A stretch of DNA of 64,000 bases from Verrucomicrobiia bacterium. GTDB lineage: Bacteria; Verrucomicrobiota; Verrucomicrobiia; Verrucomicrobiales; DEV007. A program made the translations under genes and the position numbers. Positions 15,940 through 24,377 of the stretch are shown in pieces (position 1 is the first letter of the stretch; each line of letters begins with the position of its first letter). The notes beneath the pieces are model-generated. The model did not search any database. It was not told the origin of the DNA and saw nothing but the letters and a program-made list of their open reading frames with translations. Where the stretch lies: the NCBI GenBank assembly GCA_030425385.1, contig JAUIAH010000024.1, forward strand, positions 1 through 64,000, written 5' to 3'.

Positions 15940-17057
15940 GCCGTTTGGGCCTCCATTATATCGCAGATCTTAATATTCGCATCATCTGAACTAAATGAAT
16001 GCATCTTCTCGCGCATGGCTCTGAGGGACTCATCGACGAGAAATTTCTCCCGGAGCAACGTGGCAAGTTTGGGACCATCCAGGGAATCCTGGGGACAAAG
16101 AACCGCGGCCCCCCCATCATCGAACGGTTTCGCGTTGAAGGTCTGATGATTCTCCGCGGCGAAGGGGTAGGGCACGAGGATGCTGGGAATGCCGAAGTGA
16201 GCGAGCTCGCTCATGGTGGAGGCACCAGAACGGCAAAGGGCGAGGTCGGCCACGGTGAGAGCCTCTGCCATGCGGTCGCAGAAGGCAGCCACGTAGTGGG
16301 TGAATGCCGTCTTACCGTAGGCCGCGCGCACGCGCGATTCGTCTTCGGCCCCGGTCAGGTGGAGCATCTGGACCTGGGCCGGATCGAGGTCTCCCAGAGC
16401 ATCACACACGGCGTCATTCACTCCCCGTGCTCCCTGGCTGCCACCCATCACGAGCATGGTGCGTTTGTCAGGTGATAAGCCAAAGCTCGCCAGGGCTGCC
16501 GTGCGATCCACTGGCTCGCGGAGGGCATCCCGGACGGGCGTGCCGACCACGTGGCACGTCTTATTCGGGAAATGGGCCTCACAGACATCCATGCCCAGGA
16601 AGACGGCAGAACAGTACTTCGCAGTCAGTTTGTTGGCCTTGCCGGGAATGGCATTCGATTCGTGAATGAAAGTCGGTTTGCCCAGCTTCTTGGCCGCCAT
16701 GATGGGAGGCATGCTGGTGAAGCCGCCCATGCCCAGGACGGCATCCGCTTGAAACTTCCGCACGAGCCCTTTGCAAGAGCGATAGGTTTTCCAGAACTTC
16801 AGAAGGAATTTCACCATCGCGGGAGAGAGGGTGCGGGGCTTGCCGATCATGGATATCTGGCGGCTTTCCAAATCTGGATGTGCCTCCAGGGCGCGTTGAT
16901 CGATCTTCTTCTCGGAGACGAGGAGGAGAACCTGATGCCCGCGGCGGTTGAGTTCCTGAGCAATGGAAATGCCTGGAAACAGATGCCCGCCTGTCCCGCC
17001 GCAAGCGATGAGAAAGCGCTTGGGAGACGCTGTTGTCGAGGTGTTGGTATCCATCAT
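15936..17057 (-). CDS. murG: Lipid II synthase MurG
   Basis: MurG transfers GlcNAc to lipid I to give lipid II at the inner face of the membrane. GT-B fold motifs are present: N-terminal CGGTGGHLFPG, middle VMGGSQGARGVND, and the UDP-GlcNAc-binding CRSGASTMSELAHFGIPSILVPYPFA with the AAENHQ that follows. The open frame reaches 17138, but ATG 17057 (MMDTNTS) puts the glycine loop at the usual distance and removes the overlap with ftsW (ends 17086). With it the protein is 373 aa. Its end overlaps murC-murB by 4 bases. Confidence 0.95.
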   Translation of the reverse strand: MMDTNTSTTASPKRFLIACGGTGGHLFPGISIAQELNRRGHQVLLLVSEKKIDQRALEAHPDLESRQISMIGKPRTLSPAMVKFLLKFWKTYRSCKGLVRKFQADAVLGMGGFTSMPPIMAAKKLGKPTFIHESNAIPGKANKLTAKYCSAVFLGMDVCEAHFPNKTCHVVGTPVRDALREPVDRTAALASFGLSPDKRTMLVMGGSQGARGVNDAVCDALGDLDPAQVQMLHLTGAEDESRVRAAYGKTAFTHYVAAFCDRMAEALTVADLALCRSGASTMSELAHFGIPSILVPYPFAAENHQTFNAKPFDDGGAAVLCPQDSLDGPKLATLLREKFLVDESLRAMREKMHSFSSDDANIKICDIMEAQTA

Positions 17058-17085
17058 GGTGCCGCCATAACGCAGCCTGGCTTCA

Positions 17086-18213
17086 TTACAAGCGAGGGGT
17101 GATGCGAACGTTGGCCTTGGCCAACTGGGGAGCGACAAAGTCGTGTTTCAGCCAGGCTTGGCGATGGATGCTTAATAGTAAACCCACGCCAACAAAGCAC
17201 ACGATCAAATTGGTTCCTCCCTGACTGACAAAAGGCAATGGCAAGCCCGTATTCGGCATCACGGCCGTGGTCACTGCCATGTGGATAATGGCCTGGATCA
17301 CCATGATTCCCACGACTCCGCAACCTAGCAACATGCCGAACCGATCAGGCGCATGGAGGGAAATGATGACTCCGGTGACCATGATGACCACATAGGCCAA
17401 GACGACTAACAATGACACTTGGAGCCCGAACTCGCCACCGATGACGGGGAAGATGAAATCACTTTCCAGGTAGGGAAGCCGTTTCACATGATCCATGACA
17501 TTTCCGAGACCCACGCCTTCCCATCCGCCGACGCTGAAGGCGAGCTTTGATTTGATCTGTTGCCAGCCATCCCCATTGGCATGCTTCTCCAAGTCCAGGA
17601 AGGCTAGCAAACGCCCCATCCGCTCGGGGATCAGGTAGATGCCGCTGGCAATGGCACCACAAGCTCCCACCACGCCGAGGATGAGCCAGCGAAAGCGGAC
17701 GCCCGCCATGAGCATGACGATGGCGGTGGCGATGCCTAACAAGGTCGCCGCACCAATATCCACCTCCCCAGCAATCAAGCCGACGAGAATGGATACGAAG
17801 GCACCGGGCAAGATGAATCCAAACAGGGTCGTGCCCGCTTGTTGCGCATATTTGTTGTACCACGCCGCGAGGAAGACGATGCAGGCGATCTTGGCCAGCT
17901 CCGAAGGCTGGAATTGATAGCCAAGATTGATCCAGCGTCGTGCTCCCTGAATCTTGACGCCGATGCCAGGAGCGTAACAGAGCAGTAGAAGAATGGCGGC
18001 TACCCAGAAGAGGGGCCAGGCCCACATTTCCCAATGGCGGTAGTCGACAAGGGTCACGCCCCAACAGACAGCAACGCCCATGGTCGCCCACAAGAGGTGA
18101 TTCTCAAAGTTGGCGTGTCGAGACACTTGCTCAGCGCTAAAGAGCGTGACAAGGCCAAGCGCCAACAGGGCCCCCACCGTGAGGATGAGGACGACAGATG
18201 CGTAACGGTTCAA
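17086..18213 (-). CDS. ftsW: Septal peptidoglycan polymerase FtsW (SEDS family)
   Basis: FtsW is the SEDS glycosyltransferase that polymerises lipid II at the septum with its partner FtsI. The 375-residue protein has about ten hydrophobic segments. Conserved SEDS stretches are GARRWINLGYQFQPSELAK, the extracellular LPYLESDFIFPVIGGEFG loop and NTGLPLPFVSQGGTNL near the C-terminus. The location between murG and the LysM gene, inside the dcw cluster and with ftsI upstream, supports FtsW rather than RodA. Confidence 0.94.
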   Translation of the reverse strand: MNRYASVVLILTVGALLALGLVTLFSAEQVSRHANFENHLLWATMGVAVCWGVTLVDYRHWEMWAWPLFWVAAILLLLCYAPGIGVKIQGARRWINLGYQFQPSELAKIACIVFLAAWYNKYAQQAGTTLFGFILPGAFVSILVGLIAGEVDIGAATLLGIATAIVMLMAGVRFRWLILGVVGACGAIASGIYLIPERMGRLLAFLDLEKHANGDGWQQIKSKLAFSVGGWEGVGLGNVMDHVKRLPYLESDFIFPVIGGEFGLQVSLLVVLAYVVIMVTGVIISLHAPDRFGMLLGCGVVGIMVIQAIIHMAVTTAVMPNTGLPLPFVSQGGTNLIVCFVGVGLLLSIHRQAWLKHDFVAPQLAKANVRITPRL

Positions 18214-18240
18214 GAGGAGCGGACTCTGGAGGTCAACAAG

Positions 18241-19038
18241 CTAGCGAGGGATCTTCAAGGTTTGTCCCACCTGCAGGCGCTTGGGGTCGCGGATGCCATT
18301 GGCGCGCATCAGTGCACTGGCGGAAACACCATGTTTCCGGCCGATGCTGTAGAGCGTCTCGTTCTTACGCACTTTGTGAGAGCGAGAGCTCGGTTTCGGC
18401 TGGGGCTTGGGTTTCGGCTTGGCCTGGACCGTTCTGGGCCGGGGCGTCGTCTCTCGGCGGGGCGGGGTTGGCTGGACAATGGTGGGTGGGTCCTGTTGGG
18501 CCACCTCTGGCTGTGCCGGTGGGTTGGTGACCACGGGAGCTTCCCGCAAGGTGGCCTCGGTGACGCGCTGAGCGGAGTCTGGCACATACACCGTTTCTCC
18601 CTGGATGAGGCGTCCTTGCTGGAGAGGGGTGTGCTTGTTCAGATCCAAGAGTTCACTCTCACGGAGACCCCACATCATGGCGAACTGAGCGGTGGTCGTA
18701 TTGGCCTCCACTTTCACGGCGCGCATTCCCTCCATGCGCACGGGTCTCACCGGCGTGGCGGGCCCTGGCGCCGGGGTGGCGGGTCTCACTTCCTTAGCCT
18801 TGACCGGCTTTTCGGGGAGCTTGGTTTCCTGTCCGATCTTCTCATCCTTCTTACCGACGAAGTTGAAGAGGACCAGGCCAGCCACGGCCACGATGTGCAG
18901 CGCGAGGACGACGATGAAGGCACGGGAAAGCTTCATGTTAGGACCATCATCCTCCCAGGCTTCCTCATGCATGACGTTCGCAGGAAGGCGGAATTCCCGC
19001 GAGATCTTGGAGCGACGTTTGCGTGTTTGTGGTTTCAT
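18241..19038 (-). CDS. Membrane-anchored LysM protein of the dcw cluster
   Basis: The 265-residue protein has a basic cytoplasmic N-terminus, one membrane helix (about 38-63, AFIVVLALHIVAVAGLVLF) and a periplasmic part with one LysM-like stretch (about 115-160, TTAQFAMMWGLRESELLDLN, GETVYVPD). A proline/arginine-rich linker follows, then a clear C-terminal LysM (HKVRKNETLYSIGRKHG ... LQVGQTLKIPR). LysM domains bind peptidoglycan glycan chains. It overlaps the murD stop by 4 bases (ATGA at 19035-19038) and precedes ftsW, so it is probably a cell-division or septal wall protein. No enzymatic domain is seen. Confidence 0.85.
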   Translation of the reverse strand: MKPQTRKRRSKISREFRLPANVMHEEAWEDDGPNMKLSRAFIVVLALHIVAVAGLVLFNFVGKKDEKIGQETKLPEKPVKAKEVRPATPAPGPATPVRPVRMEGMRAVKVEANTTTAQFAMMWGLRESELLDLNKHTPLQQGRLIQGETVYVPDSAQRVTEATLREAPVVTNPPAQPEVAQQDPPTIVQPTPPRRETTPRPRTVQAKPKPKPQPKPSSRSHKVRKNETLYSIGRKHGVSASALMRANGIRDPKRLQVGQTLKIPR

Positions 19039-20360
19039 GTTGTTGCTAGGTGTTGTTTGACCAAGTCACGAAAGACATCCCCTCGCTGTTCGTATCCGGT
19101 GAACATGTCGAAGGAAGACGTCCCAGGAGAGAAGAGAATGGTTTGAGCTGGACGCGCATGGGTGAAGGCCGCCTCGACAGCGGCATCCAAGCTCTCTGCT
19201 AGGGTCGATGGGCACAAGCCCTCGGCCAGCGTAGCAAGTTCTTGGCGAATCTCCCCTAAGGCGACCAGATGACAAACCTTGTCAGCCAACCAAGGGCGAA
19301 GACTCGTATAATCAAGTCCTTTCTGCTTGCCGCCAGCGATAAGGACGATCTCACCGTCCAAGGCGCGCAACGAGCTTTCTAACGCATGCACATTAGTGGC
19401 TTTGCTATCGTTAAGAATGGTGATCCCGCGCGTTTCCCCGACCCGCTCGCAGCGGTGTCTCGGGGGGGAATAGCTTCCTGTGGCCGCTCGCATGGTCGCA
19501 GGGGAAAGCTGTCGGACCGTGCCCACGGCGAGCGCCGCCATGAGATTCTCGGCATTGTGACGTCCGGCGAGTTGAGTCTCGCGCAAATCGGCCATCACCT
19601 CTCCGCGAAAGACAATCTGGCCGCCCTCGAATGTGAAATCAGCCTCCTCTTCAAAAGCGCTGAAGGTGAGTGTCTGAGGAATGAGATCGATGTCAGGGCC
19701 ATTGGCAGCGTTGATGACGGCCCAATCCGTGGCGGTTTGGTTGCGATAGAGCGCGCGTTTCGCTTGGCGATACTCTTCGACCGTTTCGTAGCGATCCATG
19801 TGATCGGGCGCAAAGTTCATCCAGACACTGATGTCGGGACGGAAGTGCTCGATGGTTTCCAACTGAAACGAACTCAGCTCTAGCACAGCCACTTCCCAGC
19901 CGCCGTCTTCGAGGACAATCTCCGCGAAGGGTTTCCCGTAGTTGCCTCCCGCCACAGCGGGTTGTCCGGCAGCTTCGAGGAGATGGGTCGTCAACTCAGT
20001 GGTCGTTGTTTTCCCATTGGTGCCTGTGATCCCAATCACGGGGCGCCCCCAATGGGCGAAGGCAAACTCGATCTCGCCAACGATGGGGACTTCAGAGGCG
20101 ACCCACGGACGCATCAGTGGGCTTTTGAGATCAATGCCAGGGCTGATCACGAATCGATCAGGATGCCCACGCCAGGCCAAGGCGTCTTCACCAAAGAGCA
20201 TCTCTGCCTCGGGGAGTTTCTTGCGGACCGGCGCCAGTTTCTCGGGGGCACCCGTGTCTAACAAGGTCACGCGAGCGCCCTGGGCACAAGCCAAGCGGGC
20301 CGCTGCCAGGCCGCTCCGCCCAGCACCGCCTACCGCGATGGTTTGTCCCGTAAGAGTCAT
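19035..20360 (-). CDS. murD: UDP-MurNAc-L-Ala--D-Glu ligase MurD
   Basis: MurD adds D-Glu to UDP-MurNAc-L-Ala. The 441-residue Mur ligase has an N-terminal Rossmann-like IAVGGAGRSGLAAARLA, the ATP loop ITGTNGKTTTTELT, ELSSFQLETI (typical of MurD), and the C-terminal NDSKATNVHALESSLRAL segment. Length is as expected. Starts 11 bp... after the mraY stop (20371) and overlaps the LysM gene by four bases at its end. Confidence 0.96.
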   Translation of the reverse strand: MTLTGQTIAVGGAGRSGLAAARLACAQGARVTLLDTGAPEKLAPVRKKLPEAEMLFGEDALAWRGHPDRFVISPGIDLKSPLMRPWVASEVPIVGEIEFAFAHWGRPVIGITGTNGKTTTTELTTHLLEAAGQPAVAGGNYGKPFAEIVLEDGGWEVAVLELSSFQLETIEHFRPDISVWMNFAPDHMDRYETVEEYRQAKRALYRNQTATDWAVINAANGPDIDLIPQTLTFSAFEEEADFTFEGGQIVFRGEVMADLRETQLAGRHNAENLMAALAVGTVRQLSPATMRAATGSYSPPRHRCERVGETRGITILNDSKATNVHALESSLRALDGEIVLIAGGKQKGLDYTSLRPWLADKVCHLVALGEIRQELATLAEGLCPSTLAESLDAAVEAAFTHARPAQTILFSPGTSSFDMFTGYEQRGDVFRDLVKQHLATT

Positions 20361-20370
20361 GGTTCTGTGG

Positions 20371-21501
20371 TCAGACGCGCAATTTAAGAGTGGCTAGGCC
20401 CACGCCCGCACAGAGCAGCGCAAGAATCCAGAAGCGCATGATGACTTTCGTTTCCGGCCAGCCTTTGAGTTCGAAGTGATGATGAATGGGGGCCATCTTG
20501 AAGAGGCGCTTCCCTCCTCGCATCTTGAAGCTGCCCACCTGTAGGATCACGGAGAGGGCCTCCATTACGAAGACGCCGCCCACAATGACGAGAGTGAGTT
20601 CTTGTTTGCAACAGATGGCCACGGTTCCTAACATGCCTCCAATGGCGAGGGATCCGGTATCGCCCATGAAGACGCTGGCGGGGTAGCTGTTGAACCAGAG
20701 GAATCCCATGCCTGCGCCGACGATGGCCATGCAGAACACGGTGACTTCGGTAGACCAGGGATGATGGGGAATGAAGAGATACTCGGCCGCCCAGTCTGCG
20801 CGCCCTGCCGTGTAGTTGAAGACCGCATAGGTGGCGGCCACAATGATCGTGCAGCCAATGGCGAGACCATCCAGGCCATCTGTGAGATTGACCGCATTCG
20901 AGCAGCCTACGATGACGCCACCGAAGAGGAGGATGGCGAACCACCCTAACTGAAGCCCACTGAAGGTGCTGCCCACATTGAGGAAGGGAAAGAACAGTTT
21001 CGTCATCAGGCCGCCATGCTCTGGGTGTTCGACGAAGATCAGAAAGGCGGTGACGCCAATGGCCAACGCGGCTTGCACGCCCATCTTGAAACGGGCGCTT
21101 ACCCCATCCGATGTCTTCTTCGTGACTTTCGCGTAGTCATCGAGGAAGCCCAGAGTGCCTAACACAACGGTCACGACGAGACAGAGCCAGATGAAGGGAT
21201 TGTCCAGGCGGGCAAAGAGCAGGGTGGAAATGACGACCGACCCCAGGATGAGCACGCCGCCCATGGTGGGAGTGCCTTGTTTCTTCCCGTGGAGTTCGTG
21301 CAGTTTGTGCACTTCTTCCGCCGTGCGGATCGGTTGGCCGATCTTCAGAGCCAGCAGCTTGCGGATGACCCATTTCCCCATGATGAGGGAGATGAGAAAG
21401 GCAAACAACGCTGCCGCCAGGCTGCGACTACTGACGTAGCGCAAGACCCTGACGAAAGATTCAAAGTCTTTCTCAAGAAGTTCGTAGATCCAATAAATCA
21501 T
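20371..21501 (-). CDS. mraY: Phospho-MurNAc-pentapeptide transferase MraY
   Basis: MraY transfers phospho-MurNAc-pentapeptide to undecaprenyl phosphate to make lipid I. The 376-residue protein has about ten membrane helices. The family's signature acidic motifs are present: LGFLDDYAKV, NAVNLTDGLDGLAIG, GDTGSLAIGG and the C-terminal PIHHHFELKGWPE. The start at 21501 overlaps the murF stop (21498) by 4 bases. Confidence 0.97.
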   Translation of the reverse strand: MIYWIYELLEKDFESFVRVLRYVSSRSLAAALFAFLISLIMGKWVIRKLLALKIGQPIRTAEEVHKLHELHGKKQGTPTMGGVLILGSVVISTLLFARLDNPFIWLCLVVTVVLGTLGFLDDYAKVTKKTSDGVSARFKMGVQAALAIGVTAFLIFVEHPEHGGLMTKLFFPFLNVGSTFSGLQLGWFAILLFGGVIVGCSNAVNLTDGLDGLAIGCTIIVAATYAVFNYTAGRADWAAEYLFIPHHPWSTEVTVFCMAIVGAGMGFLWFNSYPASVFMGDTGSLAIGGMLGTVAICCKQELTLVIVGGVFVMEALSVILQVGSFKMRGGKRLFKMAPIHHHFELKGWPETKVIMRFWILALLCAGVGLATLKLRV

Positions 21502-22868
21502 GGGCTTGGTGTCGCGAAGAGTTCGTAGATGCGGTCCATGGCGGCAGATCGACTGCCCTTGAGCAGAACGAGATCACCGGCCACGGTGGTTTCAGTGAGG
21601 AAACGGGCGGCTTCCTCGTGCGACGTGAAATGGTGGACAGATGGTGTCGACGATGCAGGCAGGGATTCGGTCAATCCCCGCGCCCCATCACCCACGCTGC
21701 AGATGTGGTCGAAACCTTCCTGAAATGCAAGCTCGCCCATGGCGCGATGGGCCTCAGCGCTCTCGTCGCCCAATTCGCCCATTTCTCCTAGGACCGCGAA
21801 ACGTTTCCCGGTGACCTCCATGGCGCGTGCGGTCTGCAACGAAGCGCGCACGGAATCAGGGTTGGCATTGTAAGCGTCGTTGACGACACGCACGCCGGCA
21901 TGCTCCAGGATCTGCAAGCGCCCAGGGGTGAGATGCACCGCGCTCAATGCCTGAGCGATGTCTGGCACGCTCAGACCTGCCTCCGAACCGACGGCTGCTG
22001 CGAGGAGAGCATTGGAAATCATGTGCCTACCGGGAACGGGTAAACGCACCGGAGCCCGTTCGTCCCCGATCACGAGTTCGAACGCGGCGCCCCCATCTAC
22101 CATCGTCACGTTGGTCGCCTGGATGTCGCCTTGCTCGATGCCGGCGGTCATGACTCTGGCGGGGGTGCGTTCACGGATGGTAGACGTGAAATCGTCATCC
22201 GCATTCAAGACGAGCAGTCCTTCCTCGGAGAGGGCCTCGGCGAGCATGCCTTTCTCCAACGCGATGGCTTCGCGGCTGCCCATGTTGCCGATATGGGCCG
22301 TGCCGATGTTGGTGATCACACCGATGTCAGGGCCTGCGATGGCTGCCAGCGGAGCGATTTCGCCTGGGTGATTCATGCCAATTTCCCACACGCCATAGGC
22401 ATCCGTTTCCTCTGTGTTGAGGATGGTAAGGGGCAGGCCGATGTGATTGTTGAAGTTTCCCGCCGTGGCAGTGACTTGAAATTGGCTCTCCAGGACGCCG
22501 CGAATCATGTCCTTCGTCGAAGTCTTGCCATTGCTACCCGTGATGACGACGCGTTTGGCAGGCAAGATCTCGCGATAGCCGCGGGCGAGCGATTGTAAGC
22601 CTGTGAGGGTATCTGGGACCAGGATAACGGGCACGCTGTCATCCAGAGAGGGCATTTGACTCACCAACACCGCGGCGGCTCCCGCAGCCACTGCCTGATC
22701 TAGGAAATCATGCGCATCGAACCGGTCGCCTACCAAAGCGACGAAGAGGGATCCTGGAGCGATCTTGCGCGTGTCCGTGCTCACTGCGGTGACCGCGACG
22801 GCGCCGTCGCCTCGCATCAAGGCTCCTCCTGACAAATCAGCCACTTGCTGGATCGTCAACGCCTTCAA
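21498..22868 (-). CDS. murF: UDP-MurNAc-tripeptide--D-Ala-D-Ala ligase MurF
   Basis: MurF attaches the D-Ala-D-Ala made by Ddl to the UDP-MurNAc-tripeptide. The 456-residue protein has an N-terminal substrate domain (STDTRKIAPGSLFVAL, DRFDAHDF), the P-loop ITGSNGKTSTKDMI, EIGMNHPGEI (characteristic of MurF), and NDAYNANPDSVRASL. The start overlaps murE's stop by 4 bases (22865-22868), and the end overlaps mraY. These couplings tie it to the dcw operon. Confidence 0.96.
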   Translation of the reverse strand: MKALTIQQVADLSGGALMRGDGAVAVTAVSTDTRKIAPGSLFVALVGDRFDAHDFLDQAVAAGAAAVLVSQMPSLDDSVPVILVPDTLTGLQSLARGYREILPAKRVVITGSNGKTSTKDMIRGVLESQFQVTATAGNFNNHIGLPLTILNTEETDAYGVWEIGMNHPGEIAPLAAIAGPDIGVITNIGTAHIGNMGSREAIALEKGMLAEALSEEGLLVLNADDDFTSTIRERTPARVMTAGIEQGDIQATNVTMVDGGAAFELVIGDERAPVRLPVPGRHMISNALLAAAVGSEAGLSVPDIAQALSAVHLTPGRLQILEHAGVRVVNDAYNANPDSVRASLQTARAMEVTGKRFAVLGEMGELGDESAEAHRAMGELAFQEGFDHICSVGDGARGLTESLPASSTPSVHHFTSHEEAARFLTETTVAGDLVLLKGSRSAAMDRIYELFATPSP

Positions 22869-24370
22869 ACCAGACCTCCTTGCCGCCGAGAGGGGTTGTA
22901 GTCGAGTGCTTGCAAGGCTTTGAACGCCTCGTCCCGATCATCAAAGGGCACGGTTTCTTCGGCGAATTGCTGAGTGGCCTCATGACCCTTGCCTGCGATC
23001 ACGACGATATCGCCGCGCTGGGCAGCCCCGATGGCTTCGCGGATGGCTTCACGGCGATCCGCGATGGCGACGTAGCCGACGCCTTCGTAGGCCTTCACAA
23101 TATCCTCAATGATGGCGTTAGGATCCTCGTTGCGAGGATTATCCGAGGTCACCACGGAGAAATTGGCGCCTCGGCGCGCGGCCTGTCCCATGAGAACGCG
23201 TTTGCCACGATCACGATTCCCGCCGCAGCCAAAGACGCAGATCAATCGGCGAGGCGAGAGATCGCGCGTGATCTTGAGGACATTCTCCAGGGCATCCGGC
23301 GTGTGCGCGTAGTCCACGTAGACTTTGAAGCCTCCTTGGTGATCGATGGATTCTAAGCGCCCAGGCACCTGCGGGCACGATTCCAGATGATGCACCGCTT
23401 CGCGGAGATTCAGCCCCATCGCTTTCGTCGCGGCGAGTGCCGCCATGGCATTGTAGACATTGTAGCGACCGATCAGAGGCAGACGCACAAGGAATGATCG
23501 CCCTTTGGCTTCCAACTCGAAACGCGTCCCATTGAAGTCTGAAGCAATTCGCGTGGCTCGGAAATCGCATTTCACGCCCATGCCGTAAGTGATGAGGTCT
23601 AGGCGATGCTCGAAGCGCCGGACCAAGCGTTGTCCGTAGCCATCGTCGCGATTGACGATGAAGACGGGTTTCTTGCGGTCCTGATCGGCTAACAATTCGC
23701 CTAACAAAGCCTTCGCCTCGAAGTAGTCGTGGAGCGTTCCGTGGTAGTCGAGATGGTCTTGGGTGAGATTCGTGAAGATCCCTGCATCAAAGGCCACGCT
23801 GTCGACGCGATGTTGATGCAAAGCATGGGAAGACACTTCCATCACCGCACCACGACACCCGGAATCGACCATCTCCCTGAGGAGCGATTGGATCTGCAAG
23901 GACTCGGGCGTGGTGTGCGTGGCTGGGCGCAACTCGTCTCCGAGATCGTAATGCACGGTACCTAACATGCCTGCCACGTGTTGAGAGCGCTTGAGGAGGT
24001 AGTGGAGCAGGAACGTGATGGTGGTCTTGCCATTGGTCCCGGTCACACCGGTGACCTTGAGCTTCCGAGAGGGATGCCCGTGATAGGCCGCGCTCGCGTG
24101 GGCCAGTGCTTCACGAGAATCCACCACCTGAATCCATGGAAACGCACAAGGGTCCGGGGCAACGTCCTCGGCCACCACGGCGATGGCGCCGGCGTCCACG
24201 GCATCCCCAATGAACTGATGCCCATCCACAGTGGATCCACGCAGGGCAAAGAAGACACTGCCTGGCACCACGTCCCTGGACGAATAGCAGAGCCCTTCTA
24301 CCTGTAGCGTGCTCCCGCCTTGGGATGCGCGCTTCGTGGGCATGCTATCGATCAGTTCCTTTAGTGTCAT
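22865..24370 (-). CDS. murE: UDP-MurNAc-tripeptide synthetase MurE, meso-DAP type
   Basis: MurE adds the third residue to UDP-MurNAc-L-Ala-D-Glu. The 501-residue ligase has CYSSRDVVPGSVFFALRG at the N-terminus, P-loop GVTGTNGKTTITFLL, and EVSSHALHQHRV. The SDNPRNEDP motif contains DNPR, the hallmark of MurE enzymes that add meso-diaminopimelate rather than lysine. The peptidoglycan is thus predicted to be DAP type. It is 7 bp downstream of ftsI and overlaps murF. Confidence 0.96.
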   Translation of the reverse strand: MTLKELIDSMPTKRASQGGSTLQVEGLCYSSRDVVPGSVFFALRGSTVDGHQFIGDAVDAGAIAVVAEDVAPDPCAFPWIQVVDSREALAHASAAYHGHPSRKLKVTGVTGTNGKTTITFLLHYLLKRSQHVAGMLGTVHYDLGDELRPATHTTPESLQIQSLLREMVDSGCRGAVMEVSSHALHQHRVDSVAFDAGIFTNLTQDHLDYHGTLHDYFEAKALLGELLADQDRKKPVFIVNRDDGYGQRLVRRFEHRLDLITYGMGVKCDFRATRIASDFNGTRFELEAKGRSFLVRLPLIGRYNVYNAMAALAATKAMGLNLREAVHHLESCPQVPGRLESIDHQGGFKVYVDYAHTPDALENVLKITRDLSPRRLICVFGCGGNRDRGKRVLMGQAARRGANFSVVTSDNPRNEDPNAIIEDIVKAYEGVGYVAIADRREAIREAIGAAQRGDIVVIAGKGHEATQQFAEETVPFDDRDEAFKALQALDYNPSRRQGGLV

Positions 24371-24377
24371 GAGACTG

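Noticed and set aside
18034-19146. 370-residue plus-strand ORF over ftsW and the LysM gene
   Set aside because: It lacks any domain sense. The minus-strand SEDS and LysM motifs, and the operon overlaps, identify the real genes.
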